64,000 bases of DNA from CAYNRA01 sp046296415. Lineage in GTDB: Bacteria; Bacteroidota; Bacteroidia; Cytophagales; Spirosomataceae. The notes under the pieces were generated by a model, which was not told the origin of the DNA, did not search any database, and saw nothing but the letters and a program-made list of their open reading frames with translations. Location of the stretch: contig JBKBLN010000001.1 of the NCBI GenBank assembly GCA_046296415.1, forward strand, positions 1,457,978 through 1,521,977, given 5' to 3'. Numbering within the stretch: the first letter of the stretch is position 1; the number at the start of each line of letters is the position of its first letter. The translations under genes and the position numbers were made by a program. This document shows positions 43,053-51,712 of the stretch, piece after piece.

Positions 43053-43060
43053 TATCTTTG
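43053..43060 (+). promoter_or_regulatory. -7 box of dnaX, very close to the start codon
   Basis: TATCTTTG exact TAnnTTTG; only four bases separate it from ATG at 43065, so the transcript may be leaderless. Confidence 0.5.
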
Positions 43061-43064
43061 CTTG

Positions 43065-44756
43065 ATGGAAAAATTTGTTGTATCCGCCCGTAAATATAGA
43101 CCTGCTACTTTTGATACCGTAGTAGGCCAAGACCATATTACCACTACGTTAAAAAATGCCATTCGGACCAATCATTTGGCTCAAGCATTTCTATTTTGTG
43201 GTCCGAGGGGTGTAGGAAAAACAACCTGTGCACGTATTTTAGCTAAAACCATCAACTGCATGGCTCTGACGGACGATATCGAGCCCTGCCAGACCTGTGT
43301 TTCCTGTACAAACTTTGATCAAAATACAAGTTTTACAATCCACGAACTTGATGCTGCCTCCAATAATTCGGTGGATGACATACGAAACTTAATCGATCAG
43401 GTTCGGTTTCCTCCCCAACAGGGAAAGTATTCAGTATATATCATTGATGAGGTTCACATGCTTTCGCAAGCGGCCTTCAATGCTTTCTTGAAAACCTTGG
43501 AAGAGCCGCCCAAGCATGCAATTTTCATATTGGCCACCACAGAAAAACATAAAATTTTACCCACAATCTTGAGTCGGTGCCAAATTTTTGATTTTAATCG
43601 AATTCAACTCCAAGATATTGCGAATCACCTAGCCAAAATTGCAGTAAAGGAGGGTGTTCAGGTAGAAATGGCAGCCTTGGAAGTTATAGCCCAAAAAGCG
43701 GAAGGGGGGCTTCGAGACGCACTCTCCATGTTTGACCTCAATGTAACATTTGCAGGTGGTCAAGCTCTTACCCGCTCAGCGGTTTTGGAAAACCTTCATA
43801 TCCTAGATTATGATTATTTTTTCAAAATGACCCAAGCGCTTTATGAGGGTTCCACGACCGAGGTACTGCTACTTTTTGATGAAATCCTAACCAAAGGATT
43901 TGATGCACACCAATTTGTGATTGGTTTGAATGAACATTTTAGAAACGTATTGGTGGCGCAGCATCCAGATACTCGACGACTTCTCGAGGTAACCGAAACT
44001 GTTCGACGGAATTACGAGGACCAAGCCAAACTATTGAGCACGGATTACATCTTATCCGCTCTCAGTATAGGCCAGCAAATCGATCAACACCTAAAAGCAG
44101 CCAAAAACCAGCGTTTGCACGTGGAAATTGGTCTCCTAAAGCTTGCTCATATTCGACAAGTCCTTCATTTAGCTGATCTTCCTGTTACTCAAGAGGCGGA
44201 TAAAAAAAAAATTGAATTAAAAAGCGATATTCAATCGACTGAACCAGTTGCCACGGAAATTAAAGACATTTCGTCATCCCCTCGGAGGGTCGTCTCGCCT
44301 AGGGCTTTGGGGCTAAAATCCACATTAGATCTTGAAAATCCAATCCAAGAATCGAATCCTCCCTTGCAGGAAGTTCCGATGGTGCAAGCCACCTCTCCAT
44401 TGAAAAATTGGGATCTGGAACACCTGACTCAGGCTCTCACTCAATTTGCCGAAACGCGCGATCTCGAAACAGAAAAAGTCATATTGTCTCGGGTACCCTC
44501 ATTGGAGGGGAATGAGGTTACGTTTATGTTGTCCAACGAAGTTCAATGGGGTGTTTTCAATGAAATGAAACAGGAGCTTGGTGCCTTTTTACGACAAATT
44601 TTTGGAAAAACAGAGATCCTGTTAAGTACCGAAATGGCCACTCAGGACATGGTCAGGAAACCTTACACCGCACAAGAGAAATTTGAGGCATTGAAAAGTA
44701 AAAATCCTGTGGTGGAAACTTTAAGGCAAGATTTGAATTTAGAACTTCTATTTTAA
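43065..44756 (+). CDS. dnaX: DNA polymerase III subunits gamma/tau
   Basis: 563 residues from ATG at 43065 (MEKFVVSARKYRPATFDTVVGQ). AAA+ clamp-loader ATPase: Walker A GPRGVGKTTCAR (about 45-56), zinc module with CMALTDDIEPCQTCVSC (about 65-81), Walker B IIDEVHM, sensor ILSRCQ (SRC motif). The C-terminus (about 380-563) is a diverged tau-type extension. It loads the sliding clamp in replication. Divergent from the HupE-like gene; followed by a perfect inverted repeat terminator. Confidence 0.96.
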   Translation: MEKFVVSARKYRPATFDTVVGQDHITTTLKNAIRTNHLAQAFLFCGPRGVGKTTCARILAKTINCMALTDDIEPCQTCVSCTNFDQNTSFTIHELDAASNNSVDDIRNLIDQVRFPPQQGKYSVYIIDEVHMLSQAAFNAFLKTLEEPPKHAIFILATTEKHKILPTILSRCQIFDFNRIQLQDIANHLAKIAVKEGVQVEMAALEVIAQKAEGGLRDALSMFDLNVTFAGGQALTRSAVLENLHILDYDYFFKMTQALYEGSTTEVLLLFDEILTKGFDAHQFVIGLNEHFRNVLVAQHPDTRRLLEVTETVRRNYEDQAKLLSTDYILSALSIGQQIDQHLKAAKNQRLHVEIGLLKLAHIRQVLHLADLPVTQEADKKKIELKSDIQSTEPVATEIKDISSSPRRVVSPRALGLKSTLDLENPIQESNPPLQEVPMVQATSPLKNWDLEHLTQALTQFAETRDLETEKVILSRVPSLEGNEVTFMLSNEVQWGVFNEMKQELGAFLRQIFGKTEILLSTEMATQDMVRKPYTAQEKFEALKSKNPVVETLRQDLNLELLF

Positions 44757-44757
44757 C

Positions 44758-44790
44758 AATTGAGTCCGGTGTTCAACACCGGACTCAATT
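44758..44790 (+). terminator. Bidirectional terminator of dnaX and mpl
   Basis: 16-bp perfect inverted repeat AATTGAGTCCGGTGTT / AACACCGGACTCAATT (44758-44773 and 44775-44790). The right end overlaps the mpl stop codon by two bases. Confidence 0.85.
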
Positions 44791-46255
44791 ATTTCTTGAA
44801 AACTTGTTTCAGTAACCCACCCCAAGGGCCACTGCTTTTTGCTTTTGTGATTTTGGGTTCTGGATACACCTCTTGGTAGGGCTGATTCAATAGTTCTTGA
44901 GAGAAAGAATCAAAGGAAATTCCACCAAATGTACCTGAGGACATCCAAAGTAAATTCGTCTGAAACCAATTTTGCTCTTTTAGGTAGGTTTCAAGTGCTT
45001 CACGTTCGGTAAACACGAAAAGGTCGTCGCGCCCAAAGGCCTCACGGATTACATCTGGAGAAATGGGTTCCATTTTTTTGATTTCCAGCGTTTGAGGAGA
45101 ATAGAAAACCACCGCTTCATCCGCCGCCTGCAGGGATTCAAAATATTGGGGTAAAAAATCTTTGTTCAAGGAACTGTAAGTATGTAATTCATAACAGGCA
45201 ATCAAACGACGGGTAGGAAATAGTTCTTTGGTTGCCGAGGTAGTCGCTTTAACCTTCGAGGGTGCATGGGCAAAATCTCGATAAACGGTGACATGGTCAT
45301 TTTGTGCCACCTTTTCCAGTCGCTTAGCCGCCCCTTTGAACGAGGGGATGGCTTCATAGAACTGGGCAGATGTAATCCCTAACTTTTCGAGTATCAGTCG
45401 CGCACCTTCTAGATTTTTCATATTATGCTCACCAAACAATTGGATCGGAACCTCCCCCGTTTTAGTTTGCAAAATCACCTGTCCATTCTCAACACGATAA
45501 GGATGCGCCTTGTAAGGATGCGCAGCAACATCCGCCCGGTCTTTTTGTCCAATTACCCGGAGGATATCATCGGTTTCGTCAAAGTATAAAGAACCTGCTT
45601 TGGGTAAACGATCTGCCAATTCCTCAAAGGTTTTGACATATGATTCGAACGTGGGAAAAACATTAAAATGATCCCAGGCAATTCCGCTAAAAAGTACAAT
45701 ATGCGGATGATAAAAATGAAACTTGGATCTTCTTTCCAACGCTGAGGAAAGGTATTCATCTCCTTCCAAGATGATCACAGGGGCATCAGAGGTAAGTTTC
45801 ACCATGAGATCAAATCCCTCAATCTGAGCCCCCACCAAGTAATCAAAATTACGTTGATGGAATTTCAAAACATGAAGAATCATGGAGGTGATCGATGTTT
45901 TTCCATGACTACCTGCAATCACCACCCGTTGTTTGTGTTTTGATTGCTCGTAGATGTAGGCGGGAAATGAATAAACAGGAATATTAAGCTCTTGCGCCCG
46001 AAGTAATTCCGGATTGTCGGCCCGAGCATGCATTCCCAAAATTACAGCCTCAAGGTCATCTGTGATCTTTTCGGGAAACCAGCCCATTTCAGCAGGCATT
46101 ATTCCGACTTTTTTAAGACGGCTAGCCGCAGGATCATATATCTCGTCGTCTGAACCGGTTACTATAAATCCTTTCTGATGTAAGGCTAACGCCAAATTGT
46201 GCATGACAGCTCCGCCTACAGCGATGAAGTGAACTCGGGATGCGTTGGATTGCAT
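44789..46255 (-). CDS. mpl: UDP-N-acetylmuramate tripeptide ligase (peptidoglycan recycling)
   Basis: 488 residues from ATG at 46255 (MQSNASRVHFIAVGGAVMHNLA). Mur-ligase layout: N-terminal Rossmann (FIAVGGAVMHNLALAL, 10-25), ATP loop GSHGKTSITSMILH (about 108-121), EGDEYLSSAL (about 160-169), C-terminal domain with YRDFAHAPSKVKAT. The GGAVMHNLA start separates Mpl from MurC (GIGG). It joins the tripeptide Ala-Glu-DAP to UDP-MurNAc in recycling. Single-gene unit, divergent from the decarboxylase gene. Confidence 0.9.
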   Translation of the reverse strand: MQSNASRVHFIAVGGAVMHNLALALHQKGFIVTGSDDEIYDPAASRLKKVGIMPAEMGWFPEKITDDLEAVILGMHARADNPELLRAQELNIPVYSFPAYIYEQSKHKQRVVIAGSHGKTSITSMILHVLKFHQRNFDYLVGAQIEGFDLMVKLTSDAPVIILEGDEYLSSALERRSKFHFYHPHIVLFSGIAWDHFNVFPTFESYVKTFEELADRLPKAGSLYFDETDDILRVIGQKDRADVAAHPYKAHPYRVENGQVILQTKTGEVPIQLFGEHNMKNLEGARLILEKLGITSAQFYEAIPSFKGAAKRLEKVAQNDHVTVYRDFAHAPSKVKATTSATKELFPTRRLIACYELHTYSSLNKDFLPQYFESLQAADEAVVFYSPQTLEIKKMEPISPDVIREAFGRDDLFVFTEREALETYLKEQNWFQTNLLWMSSGTFGGISFDSFSQELLNQPYQEVYPEPKITKAKSSGPWGGLLKQVFKK

Positions 46256-46336
46256 AGGTTTGTATCTAGGTATTGTCAAAATATGAAATTAAACCAAGGT
46301 ATTTTCTTGGAAAAATACAATATTTGTTGGTTTCCA

Positions 46337-46370
46337 CCCTGTTGACTTGGGGATGTTGGCCCAAGCAGGG
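46337..46370 (+). other. Hairpin upstream of the arginine-decarboxylase gene
   Basis: CCCTG (46337-46341), TTGA bulge, CTTGGG (46346-46351), loop, CCCAAG (46360-46365) and CAGGG (46366-46370). An 11-bp interrupted stem without a T run. It lies 127 bases before the ATG and outside the most likely transcript, so it may be an operator or a 5' structure of the divergent mpl. Confidence 0.35.
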
Positions 46371-46388
46371 GTATAATTCAGGGTACTC

Positions 46389-46419
46389 TTGCAAAGTTGT
46401 AAATTTTGTATCACTTTTG
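46389..46419 (+). promoter_or_regulatory. Probable promoter of the arginine-decarboxylase gene
   Basis: TTG (46389-46391) and CACTTTTG (46412-46419) with 20 bases between. The -7 box has one mismatch in TA but keeps TTTG. The predicted start is about 80 bases before the ATG. Confidence 0.4.
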
Positions 46420-46496
46420 CATCAATTTTTCAAAGTATTCGTTTAATAAAAAGGATTTCTTCACCTAAAATTGGCTTTATGCATTTCACCTAGAAA

Positions 46497-47963
46497 ATGA
46501 AAAGATACATCGATTTAATTCAGCAGACGTTTGAATTCCCTACACGTGAATTTGGTGTCGACGACAATCACAACCTCTTGTTCAACAATGTCCCACTCAT
46601 GGACATTATCAATAAATATGGTACGCCGCTTAAGCTTACCTATCTTCCAAAGATCAGCGAACATATTGAACACGCCAGGCTGCTGTTTAAAAACGCGATG
46701 AAAAAATACAATTACAAAGGAAATTACACCTATTGTTATTGTACGAAATCCTCTCACTTCAAATTTGTTTTAGAAGAAGCTCTGAAGAACAATATTCATT
46801 TGGAAACTTCTTCTGCCTTCGACATGCCCATCATCCGGTCATTGTATGATGAAGGTAAAGTAACGAAGGATACCTACATTATTTGCAATGGACACAAACG
46901 TCCACAATATCTAGCCTACATTTCCCAATTCCTGAACGATGGATTTGTGAACTGTATGCCGGTATTGGATAACTTGGGCGAAATCGATCATTATCTTCAA
47001 ACAGTCAATGCCGAAGAAGTGAAAATTGGCGTGCGCATCGCAACCGATGAAGAGCCCAACTTTGCTTTTTATACTTCTCGATTGGGGATCCGGTATAAAG
47101 ATGTGGATGAGTTGTATCTGACGAAAATTAAACCCAACCCTCGATTCAAATTGAAGATGCTCCACTTCTTCATCAATTCGGGGATTAAGGATACGGCCTA
47201 CTATTGGTCAGAATTAACCCGATTCATGTTTAAATATTGTGAATTGAAGAAAATCTGTCCTGAACTTGATTCCATCGACATCGGAGGGGGTATGCCCATT
47301 CAAACCTCGGTCGTTTTCAATTATGATTACCAAGCCATGGTAGATGAAATCATTGAAAACGTTCAATGGATTTGCAATAAAAATAACGTTCCTGTACCCA
47401 ACATTTTCACCGAGTTTGGTTCCTATACAGTAGGGGAGAGTGGTGCTACCTTGTACAAAGTAATTGACCAAAAGCAACAGAATGACCGCGAATTGTGGTA
47501 TATGGTGGATGGATCTTTCATCACCCAATTACCTGATTCTTGGGGTATCGGACAAAAATACATTATGTTGCCTGTCAACAAATGGGATGCTCCATATACT
47601 AAGGTTAATTTGGGAGGACTTACCTGTGATTCAGCGGACTACTACAATACCGAGGCCCATTCTGAAGATCTCTACATGCCAATGATCGAGGAAGGCCAAA
47701 AAGAAGAACAGTACATCGGTTTCTTTCATACTGGTGCGTATCAAGAGTCGTTGGGCGGGTATGGTGGCATTCAACATTGTTTAATTCCGGCCCCTAAGCA
47801 TGTCTTGATCGATATCAATGAAAAAGGAGAGCTAGTAACCGAGTTATTTGCAGATGAACAAGACGCCGAATCAATGCTGAAAATTCTAGGGTATGGTCAA
47901 CCGCGAAAAGCGCCCGAGGCCCTGCATCCAGAAATGGCTAAACTCGATGAGGTTGAGGCTTAA
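46497..47963 (+). CDS. speA: Arginine decarboxylase-like PLP enzyme (fold type III)
   Basis: 488 residues. N-terminal barrel with the PLP lysine in YCTKSSHFKFVLEEALK (about 82-98), GYHK-like ICNGHKRPQYL (about 128-138), GGG glycine-rich PLP phosphate site in DIGGGMPIQTS (about 260-270), and the C-terminal beta domain with DSADYYN (Cys-Asp substrate pair: TCDSADYYN). This is the mid-length Bacteroidota type annotated as arginine decarboxylase; ornithine, lysine or carboxynorspermidine are other possible substrates. A polyamine role would go with the saccharopine-type gene at the window start. Confidence 0.82.
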   Translation: MKRYIDLIQQTFEFPTREFGVDDNHNLLFNNVPLMDIINKYGTPLKLTYLPKISEHIEHARLLFKNAMKKYNYKGNYTYCYCTKSSHFKFVLEEALKNNIHLETSSAFDMPIIRSLYDEGKVTKDTYIICNGHKRPQYLAYISQFLNDGFVNCMPVLDNLGEIDHYLQTVNAEEVKIGVRIATDEEPNFAFYTSRLGIRYKDVDELYLTKIKPNPRFKLKMLHFFINSGIKDTAYYWSELTRFMFKYCELKKICPELDSIDIGGGMPIQTSVVFNYDYQAMVDEIIENVQWICNKNNVPVPNIFTEFGSYTVGESGATLYKVIDQKQQNDRELWYMVDGSFITQLPDSWGIGQKYIMLPVNKWDAPYTKVNLGGLTCDSADYYNTEAHSEDLYMPMIEEGQKEEQYIGFFHTGAYQESLGGYGGIQHCLIPAPKHVLIDINEKGELVTELFADEQDAESMLKILGYGQPRKAPEALHPEMAKLDEVEA

Positions 47964-47997
47964 AAAAAATCCGCTGAGTTACTCAGCGGATTTTTTT
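47962..47997 (+). terminator. Bidirectional terminator
   Basis: AAATCCGCTGAGT / ACTCAGCGGATTT stem with seven A left and seven T right (47962-47997), separating convergent speA and the M56 gene. Confidence 0.9.
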
Positions 47998-48001
47998 GGT
48001 T

Positions 48002-49597
48002 TTATTTCTTTTTTAATTCAATGAATATCTTCTTTTGACCATCTGATTTATCAATTGAGATCGACTGAATAGAATTCACGTGAACTCGTTTTACATCTTT
48101 ATTATCCACCTTGATTTTATTGATGTAAACTTCGGTATCCTCTGGAAAGGTGAGCTTACCCGGTGAACTTTTGTCATCAACTATCTCTAAGATGGAAGCT
48201 TCCCCTTGAAATGTGGGGCTTTTGGCCGGATAACCGATCACAGATAAGTCAGATACCAACTGAGATGAAGGCGCAGCTTTGAATTCACCACTCTCTTTGG
48301 GTTTTTCTTCCTTATTTTCCTTAGCCTCAAAAGATTCTCCAAGACTAAACATGATGGGCATATTGTAATAGAGAGCTACCGCTTGTCCATTCACTTTGCC
48401 AGCTTCCCACTTGGGCATTTTTTGGATTACCCGAAGGGCTTCAGCGTCCAAAGCAGGATGGATCCCTTTTAGAATGATAGGATCACCCACCGAGCCGTCG
48501 GCCTCAATAACAAATCGTACAAATACCTTTCCTTGTGCTTTCTCTCTTACGGCCTCTTGTGGATACAGTATGGTCGTTCCAATCCATTTGTACATTTGTG
48601 AAATGCCTCCTGGAAATTCAGGGAGTTCATCGACTTTAGTAAAAATCACACGTTCTTTGGGCCGAACCGTATCCTGGCGTATTTCAACCTTTTTGGATTT
48701 GACCAGTAGCTTAGGTAACGGTAAGGAGGTGGTTTCCTGTTTAATTTCATTGAGGGTAATTTGAATGACCTCGGGCTCGGTTTGATCCGCAATTTTCGCG
48801 GATGACAGAGTAATGGCCAACCCAAATAAGGGCAATGCAAAGCCATACTTTAAAAGGGAGATTCGGTTGGATCGCTTTTTCATAATCATTTGGATTCTTG
48901 ATTTAAGGTTAGATTGGGTAAAAAATTGATGTTCTAATGAATTGAGTAGGGGAGAGCCTAGTTGATGATGCACTAGTAGGGTAGCATAGTCACCGGGATT
49001 GGATAAGCTACGTGCGGCTCGATCATCCGCAATGAACTCATGGACCAACCGGCTAGCTTTACGAAGAGCATATACAGCAGGATTCATCCAAAAGAATAAA
49101 ATAAGAATCTCCCAGAACAACAAATCCAAGGTATGGAGTTGCCGGGCATGGATCTGCTCATGGAGCCAAATAGTATTGAAATTGGGTGTTTTGGGATGGA
49201 CATATACCTTGTTTAAGAAACTCCAGGCTCCTTTTTTTTGCTTAAAAATTTGGTATGTTAGATAGGTCCGGACCCACAGCAAGACAATCGAGATCGAAAA
49301 GCCAAACCAATAGATCAATTCATACCAACTTACAACCTTGGTTTGGCTGGAGGGCTCTACTAGAACCGTCGGTAGGATCCATACCGGTATATTCTCTTGA
49401 GATATTACGGGTGGCTGGATCCATTTGGAAAGGAAATACTCAGCAAAAAAAGGTAGAAGTAAGGAAACTATACCACCACCAATAAGGAAAAAACGATTCC
49501 AATGATGAAAAGTCTCTTTTCGTAAAAAAACGAAATAAAATACGCAACAAAGGGTCAGGTATAGGTTGGTTTGGATGAAATAATGCCAGGGTGTCAT
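48002..49597 (-). CDS. M56 (BlaR1/MecR1-like) metallopeptidase with a TonB C-terminal domain
   Basis: 531 residues. Four N-terminal helices (about 10-30, 36-53, 90-110, 160-180) with the M56 zinc motif HEQIHARQLH (about 145-154) and further Glu in VHEFIADDRAAR (about 188-199). Another membrane helix (about 250-270). A TonB_C domain (about 325-415) contains FPGGISQMYKWI, YPQEAVREKAQGKVFVRFVI and the MPIMF end. The last 110 residues are an extra, beta-rich tail with no recognised family. It is 8 bases downstream of a BlaI-like gene, so sensor-protease and repressor form an operon. It probably senses an envelope signal and cuts the repressor. Confidence 0.88.
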   Translation of the reverse strand: MTPWHYFIQTNLYLTLCCVFYFVFLRKETFHHWNRFFLIGGGIVSLLLPFFAEYFLSKWIQPPVISQENIPVWILPTVLVEPSSQTKVVSWYELIYWFGFSISIVLLWVRTYLTYQIFKQKKGAWSFLNKVYVHPKTPNFNTIWLHEQIHARQLHTLDLLFWEILILFFWMNPAVYALRKASRLVHEFIADDRAARSLSNPGDYATLLVHHQLGSPLLNSLEHQFFTQSNLKSRIQMIMKKRSNRISLLKYGFALPLFGLAITLSSAKIADQTEPEVIQITLNEIKQETTSLPLPKLLVKSKKVEIRQDTVRPKERVIFTKVDELPEFPGGISQMYKWIGTTILYPQEAVREKAQGKVFVRFVIEADGSVGDPIILKGIHPALDAEALRVIQKMPKWEAGKVNGQAVALYYNMPIMFSLGESFEAKENKEEKPKESGEFKAAPSSQLVSDLSVIGYPAKSPTFQGEASILEIVDDKSSPGKLTFPEDTEVYINKIKVDNKDVKRVHVNSIQSISIDKSDGQKKIFIELKKK

Positions 49598-49605
49598 GAG
49601 TTAGT

Positions 49606-49974
49606 TCATTTTTTCATTTTTTCAATCATTTCCAATAATTCATTTGCCTCTTTGAGGTTGATAGAGGACTGCTTCAAAAAGTGAGAAACCAAGGCACCCA
49701 CCGAATTGTCAAAATAGCTCTCCATTAATTTATTCGCTGAAAATTGACGGTAATCCTCTTTTGAAATAGCTGGAAAGTACTGATGCGTTTTTCCAAATGC
49801 TTGGTGCGCAACAAATCCTTTTTGCTCTAAAATCCGGACGATCGTTGAGACGGTGTTGTAGGCTGGTTTAGGATCTGGTAGCTTTTGCAGGATTTCCTTA
49901 ACAAAGGCTCGCTCTAATTCCCATAAGACCAACATAATTTCCTCTTCTGCTTTCGTTAATTCTTTTTCAATCAT
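49606..49974 (-). CDS. BlaI/MecI-family transcriptional repressor
   Basis: 122 residues, normal length. The winged helix is at about 1-80: TKAEEEIMLVLWELERAFVKEILQKLP (helices 1-2), AYNTVSTIVRILEQKGFVAHQAFGKTHQY (recognition helix and wing). The C-terminal dimerisation helix follows (NKLMESYFDNSVGALVSHFLK). It probably binds the palindrome at 49978-50020, just upstream of its own ATG, and controls itself and the M56 gene; release would come by M56 cleavage. Confidence 0.9.
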   Translation of the reverse strand: MIEKELTKAEEEIMLVLWELERAFVKEILQKLPDPKPAYNTVSTIVRILEQKGFVAHQAFGKTHQYFPAISKEDYRQFSANKLMESYFDNSVGALVSHFLKQSSINLKEANELLEMIEKMKK

Positions 49975-49977
49975 TTC

Positions 49978-50020
49978 AACTAATTTTTTCGTTATACAAA
50001 TGTAAACGAAAAAATTAGTT
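49978..50020 (-). promoter_or_regulatory. 43-bp palindromic operator overlapping the BlaI promoter
   Basis: Perfect 16-bp arms AACTAATTTTTTCGTT and AACGAAAAAATTAGTT (49978-49993, 50005-50020) around ATACAAATGTA; the centre holds TACAAATGTA (49995-50004), the BlaI/MecI TACAnnTGTA core. On the reverse strand the same bases contain TACATTTG (49997-50004), an exact -7 box, with TTG (50024-50026) 19 bases before it. Binding would block RNA polymerase directly. Confidence 0.85.
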
Positions 50021-50050
50021 TTGCAACTAAAAAGATAGTTTTAATTTAAC

Positions 50051-50083
50051 AAAAAAAACGCTCCGAAAATCAGAGCGTTTTTT
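50051..50083 (-). terminator. Terminator of pckA
   Basis: AAAACGCTC / GAGCGTTTT stem with eight A on the left (T run on the reverse strand) and six T on the right (50051-50083). Confidence 0.85.
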
Positions 50084-50108
50084 CACGCTAACTTAACCCT
50101 TATTGATA

Positions 50109-51689
50109 TTAAATGGTAGGACCACCTGCCAAAATGGAGGGATCTGTCATATCTTGGAATTTATTAAAATTTGATTTGAATTTTTCGGCCAATGTAAGCG
50201 CAGCCATCCGATAGGCGTCGGGGTCTGCCCAAGTTTTCCATGGTAAAAGAGTATCGGGCGCGATGTAAGGACATTGTTCTGGTATCAAGACACCAAAAAT
50301 CGGATGTTTTTGAAACGATACTCGATCCAAATCGCCTTCCAGGGCTGCGGTAATCATAGCTCGTGTTTGTTTCAGAGGCATTCGTTTACCCACGCCAAAG
50401 CCTCCTCCAATCAAACCGGTATTAATCATCCAGACATGAACTTGTTGATTGTGTATCTTTTTTCCAAAAAGTTGGGCATATCGTATGGGGTGTAATGGAA
50501 GAAAAGCAGCCCCAAAGCAAGCAGAGAAGGTAACTTCGGGATCAACCACACCCATTTCGGTTCCAGCCACTTTCGAAGTGTATCCGGATAAGAAATGATA
50601 CATGGCCTGCTCCGTTGTTAATCGACTGATGGGTGGCAACACACCAAAGGCATCGTAGGTCAATAAAAATATATGGTTGGGTGACGAAGCCACCGAAGGC
50701 TGAATCGCTCCTGGGATGTAATCCAAGGGATATGCCGTTCGGGTATTTTGGGTGATACGTGTATCATGGTAATTTACCTCTCGGGTGCCTTCATAAAATT
50801 GAGTGTTTTCAACGATAGCCCCTTCTCGAATGGCTTGAAAAATGACTGGTTCTTGCTCCGGCGAAAGGTCGATGGCTTTCGCATAACACCCCCCCTCAAA
50901 ATTGAAAATTTGGGTGTCCGACCATCCATGTTCATCATCCCCAATTAAATACCGATTGGGATCAGTAGATAAGGTTGTTTTACCTGTCCCCGATAATCCA
51001 AAAAACAAGGCAGTATCTCCTTTCTTCCCTACATTAGCCGAACAGTGCATAGACAAGATGTCCAGAGTTTCGGGAAGTAAGAAATTCATGACCGTAAAAA
51101 TCCCCTTTTTCATTTCTCCCGCGTACCCTGTTCCCCCAATTAATAAGATACGACGGCTTAGATCCACAATAGTAAAATTAGCTTGTCGCGTGTGGTCTGT
51201 GGCGGGGTCAGCCAAAAATTCTGGAATGCAAAGGATGGTAAAATCGACCTCAAATTGAGAAAGTTCATCTTCGGATGGACGAATGAACATGTGGTGACAA
51301 AAGAGGTTTTGCCAAGCCTGTGTATTGAATATTTGCAAAGAGAGACGGCTATTTTTATCCGCACCAGCAAATGCCTTTCGCTCGTACACTTTTTTATCTT
51401 CTAAAAAATAAATCATTTTTGATAGCAATGCCTCAAAATGATTTGGATCAAAAGGTTGATTGATGCTACCCCAATGAACAGCATTTCGGGTTAAGTCATC
51501 CAATACAATGAATTTGTCTTTTGGAGATCGACCGGTAAAGGTTCCTGTAGAGCACATCAATGCACCTGTGGAGGTCAGGGTACCTTCACCACGCTGAATG
51601 GCTTCCTCTACCAATTCTTGGGAAGATAGTTGAGATTTAAGTTCGCGACTCTTTATCCGGAGGGGTTGAGCCAAAGTTTGCGTAAACAT
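50109..51689 (-). CDS. pckA: Phosphoenolpyruvate carboxykinase (ATP)
   Basis: 526 residues, usual length. It converts oxaloacetate to phosphoenolpyruvate. Walker A-type FGLSGTGKTTLSTD (about 238-251), metal-binding LIGDDEHGW (about 258-266), FSGRSPKDKF (in TGTFTGRSPKDKF near residue 50) and the oxaloacetate-binding region TGYTSKVAGTE (about 363-373) are present. Lies 23 bases after fbp on the same strand, so the two gluconeogenic genes are likely co-transcribed. Confidence 0.96.
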   Translation of the reverse strand: MFTQTLAQPLRIKSRELKSQLSSQELVEEAIQRGEGTLTSTGALMCSTGTFTGRSPKDKFIVLDDLTRNAVHWGSINQPFDPNHFEALLSKMIYFLEDKKVYERKAFAGADKNSRLSLQIFNTQAWQNLFCHHMFIRPSEDELSQFEVDFTILCIPEFLADPATDHTRQANFTIVDLSRRILLIGGTGYAGEMKKGIFTVMNFLLPETLDILSMHCSANVGKKGDTALFFGLSGTGKTTLSTDPNRYLIGDDEHGWSDTQIFNFEGGCYAKAIDLSPEQEPVIFQAIREGAIVENTQFYEGTREVNYHDTRITQNTRTAYPLDYIPGAIQPSVASSPNHIFLLTYDAFGVLPPISRLTTEQAMYHFLSGYTSKVAGTEMGVVDPEVTFSACFGAAFLPLHPIRYAQLFGKKIHNQQVHVWMINTGLIGGGFGVGKRMPLKQTRAMITAALEGDLDRVSFQKHPIFGVLIPEQCPYIAPDTLLPWKTWADPDAYRMAALTLAEKFKSNFNKFQDMTDPSILAGGPTI

Positions 51690-51712
51690 AAGTATGAGAT
51701 GATGAAGTATAA

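Noticed and set aside
48396..48764. 122-codon open frame on + inside the M56-TonB gene
   Set aside because: Shadow of the coding frame; no start signal or recognisable domain.
50902..51258. 118-codon open frame on + inside pckA
   Set aside because: Antisense shadow of the conserved Walker A region.
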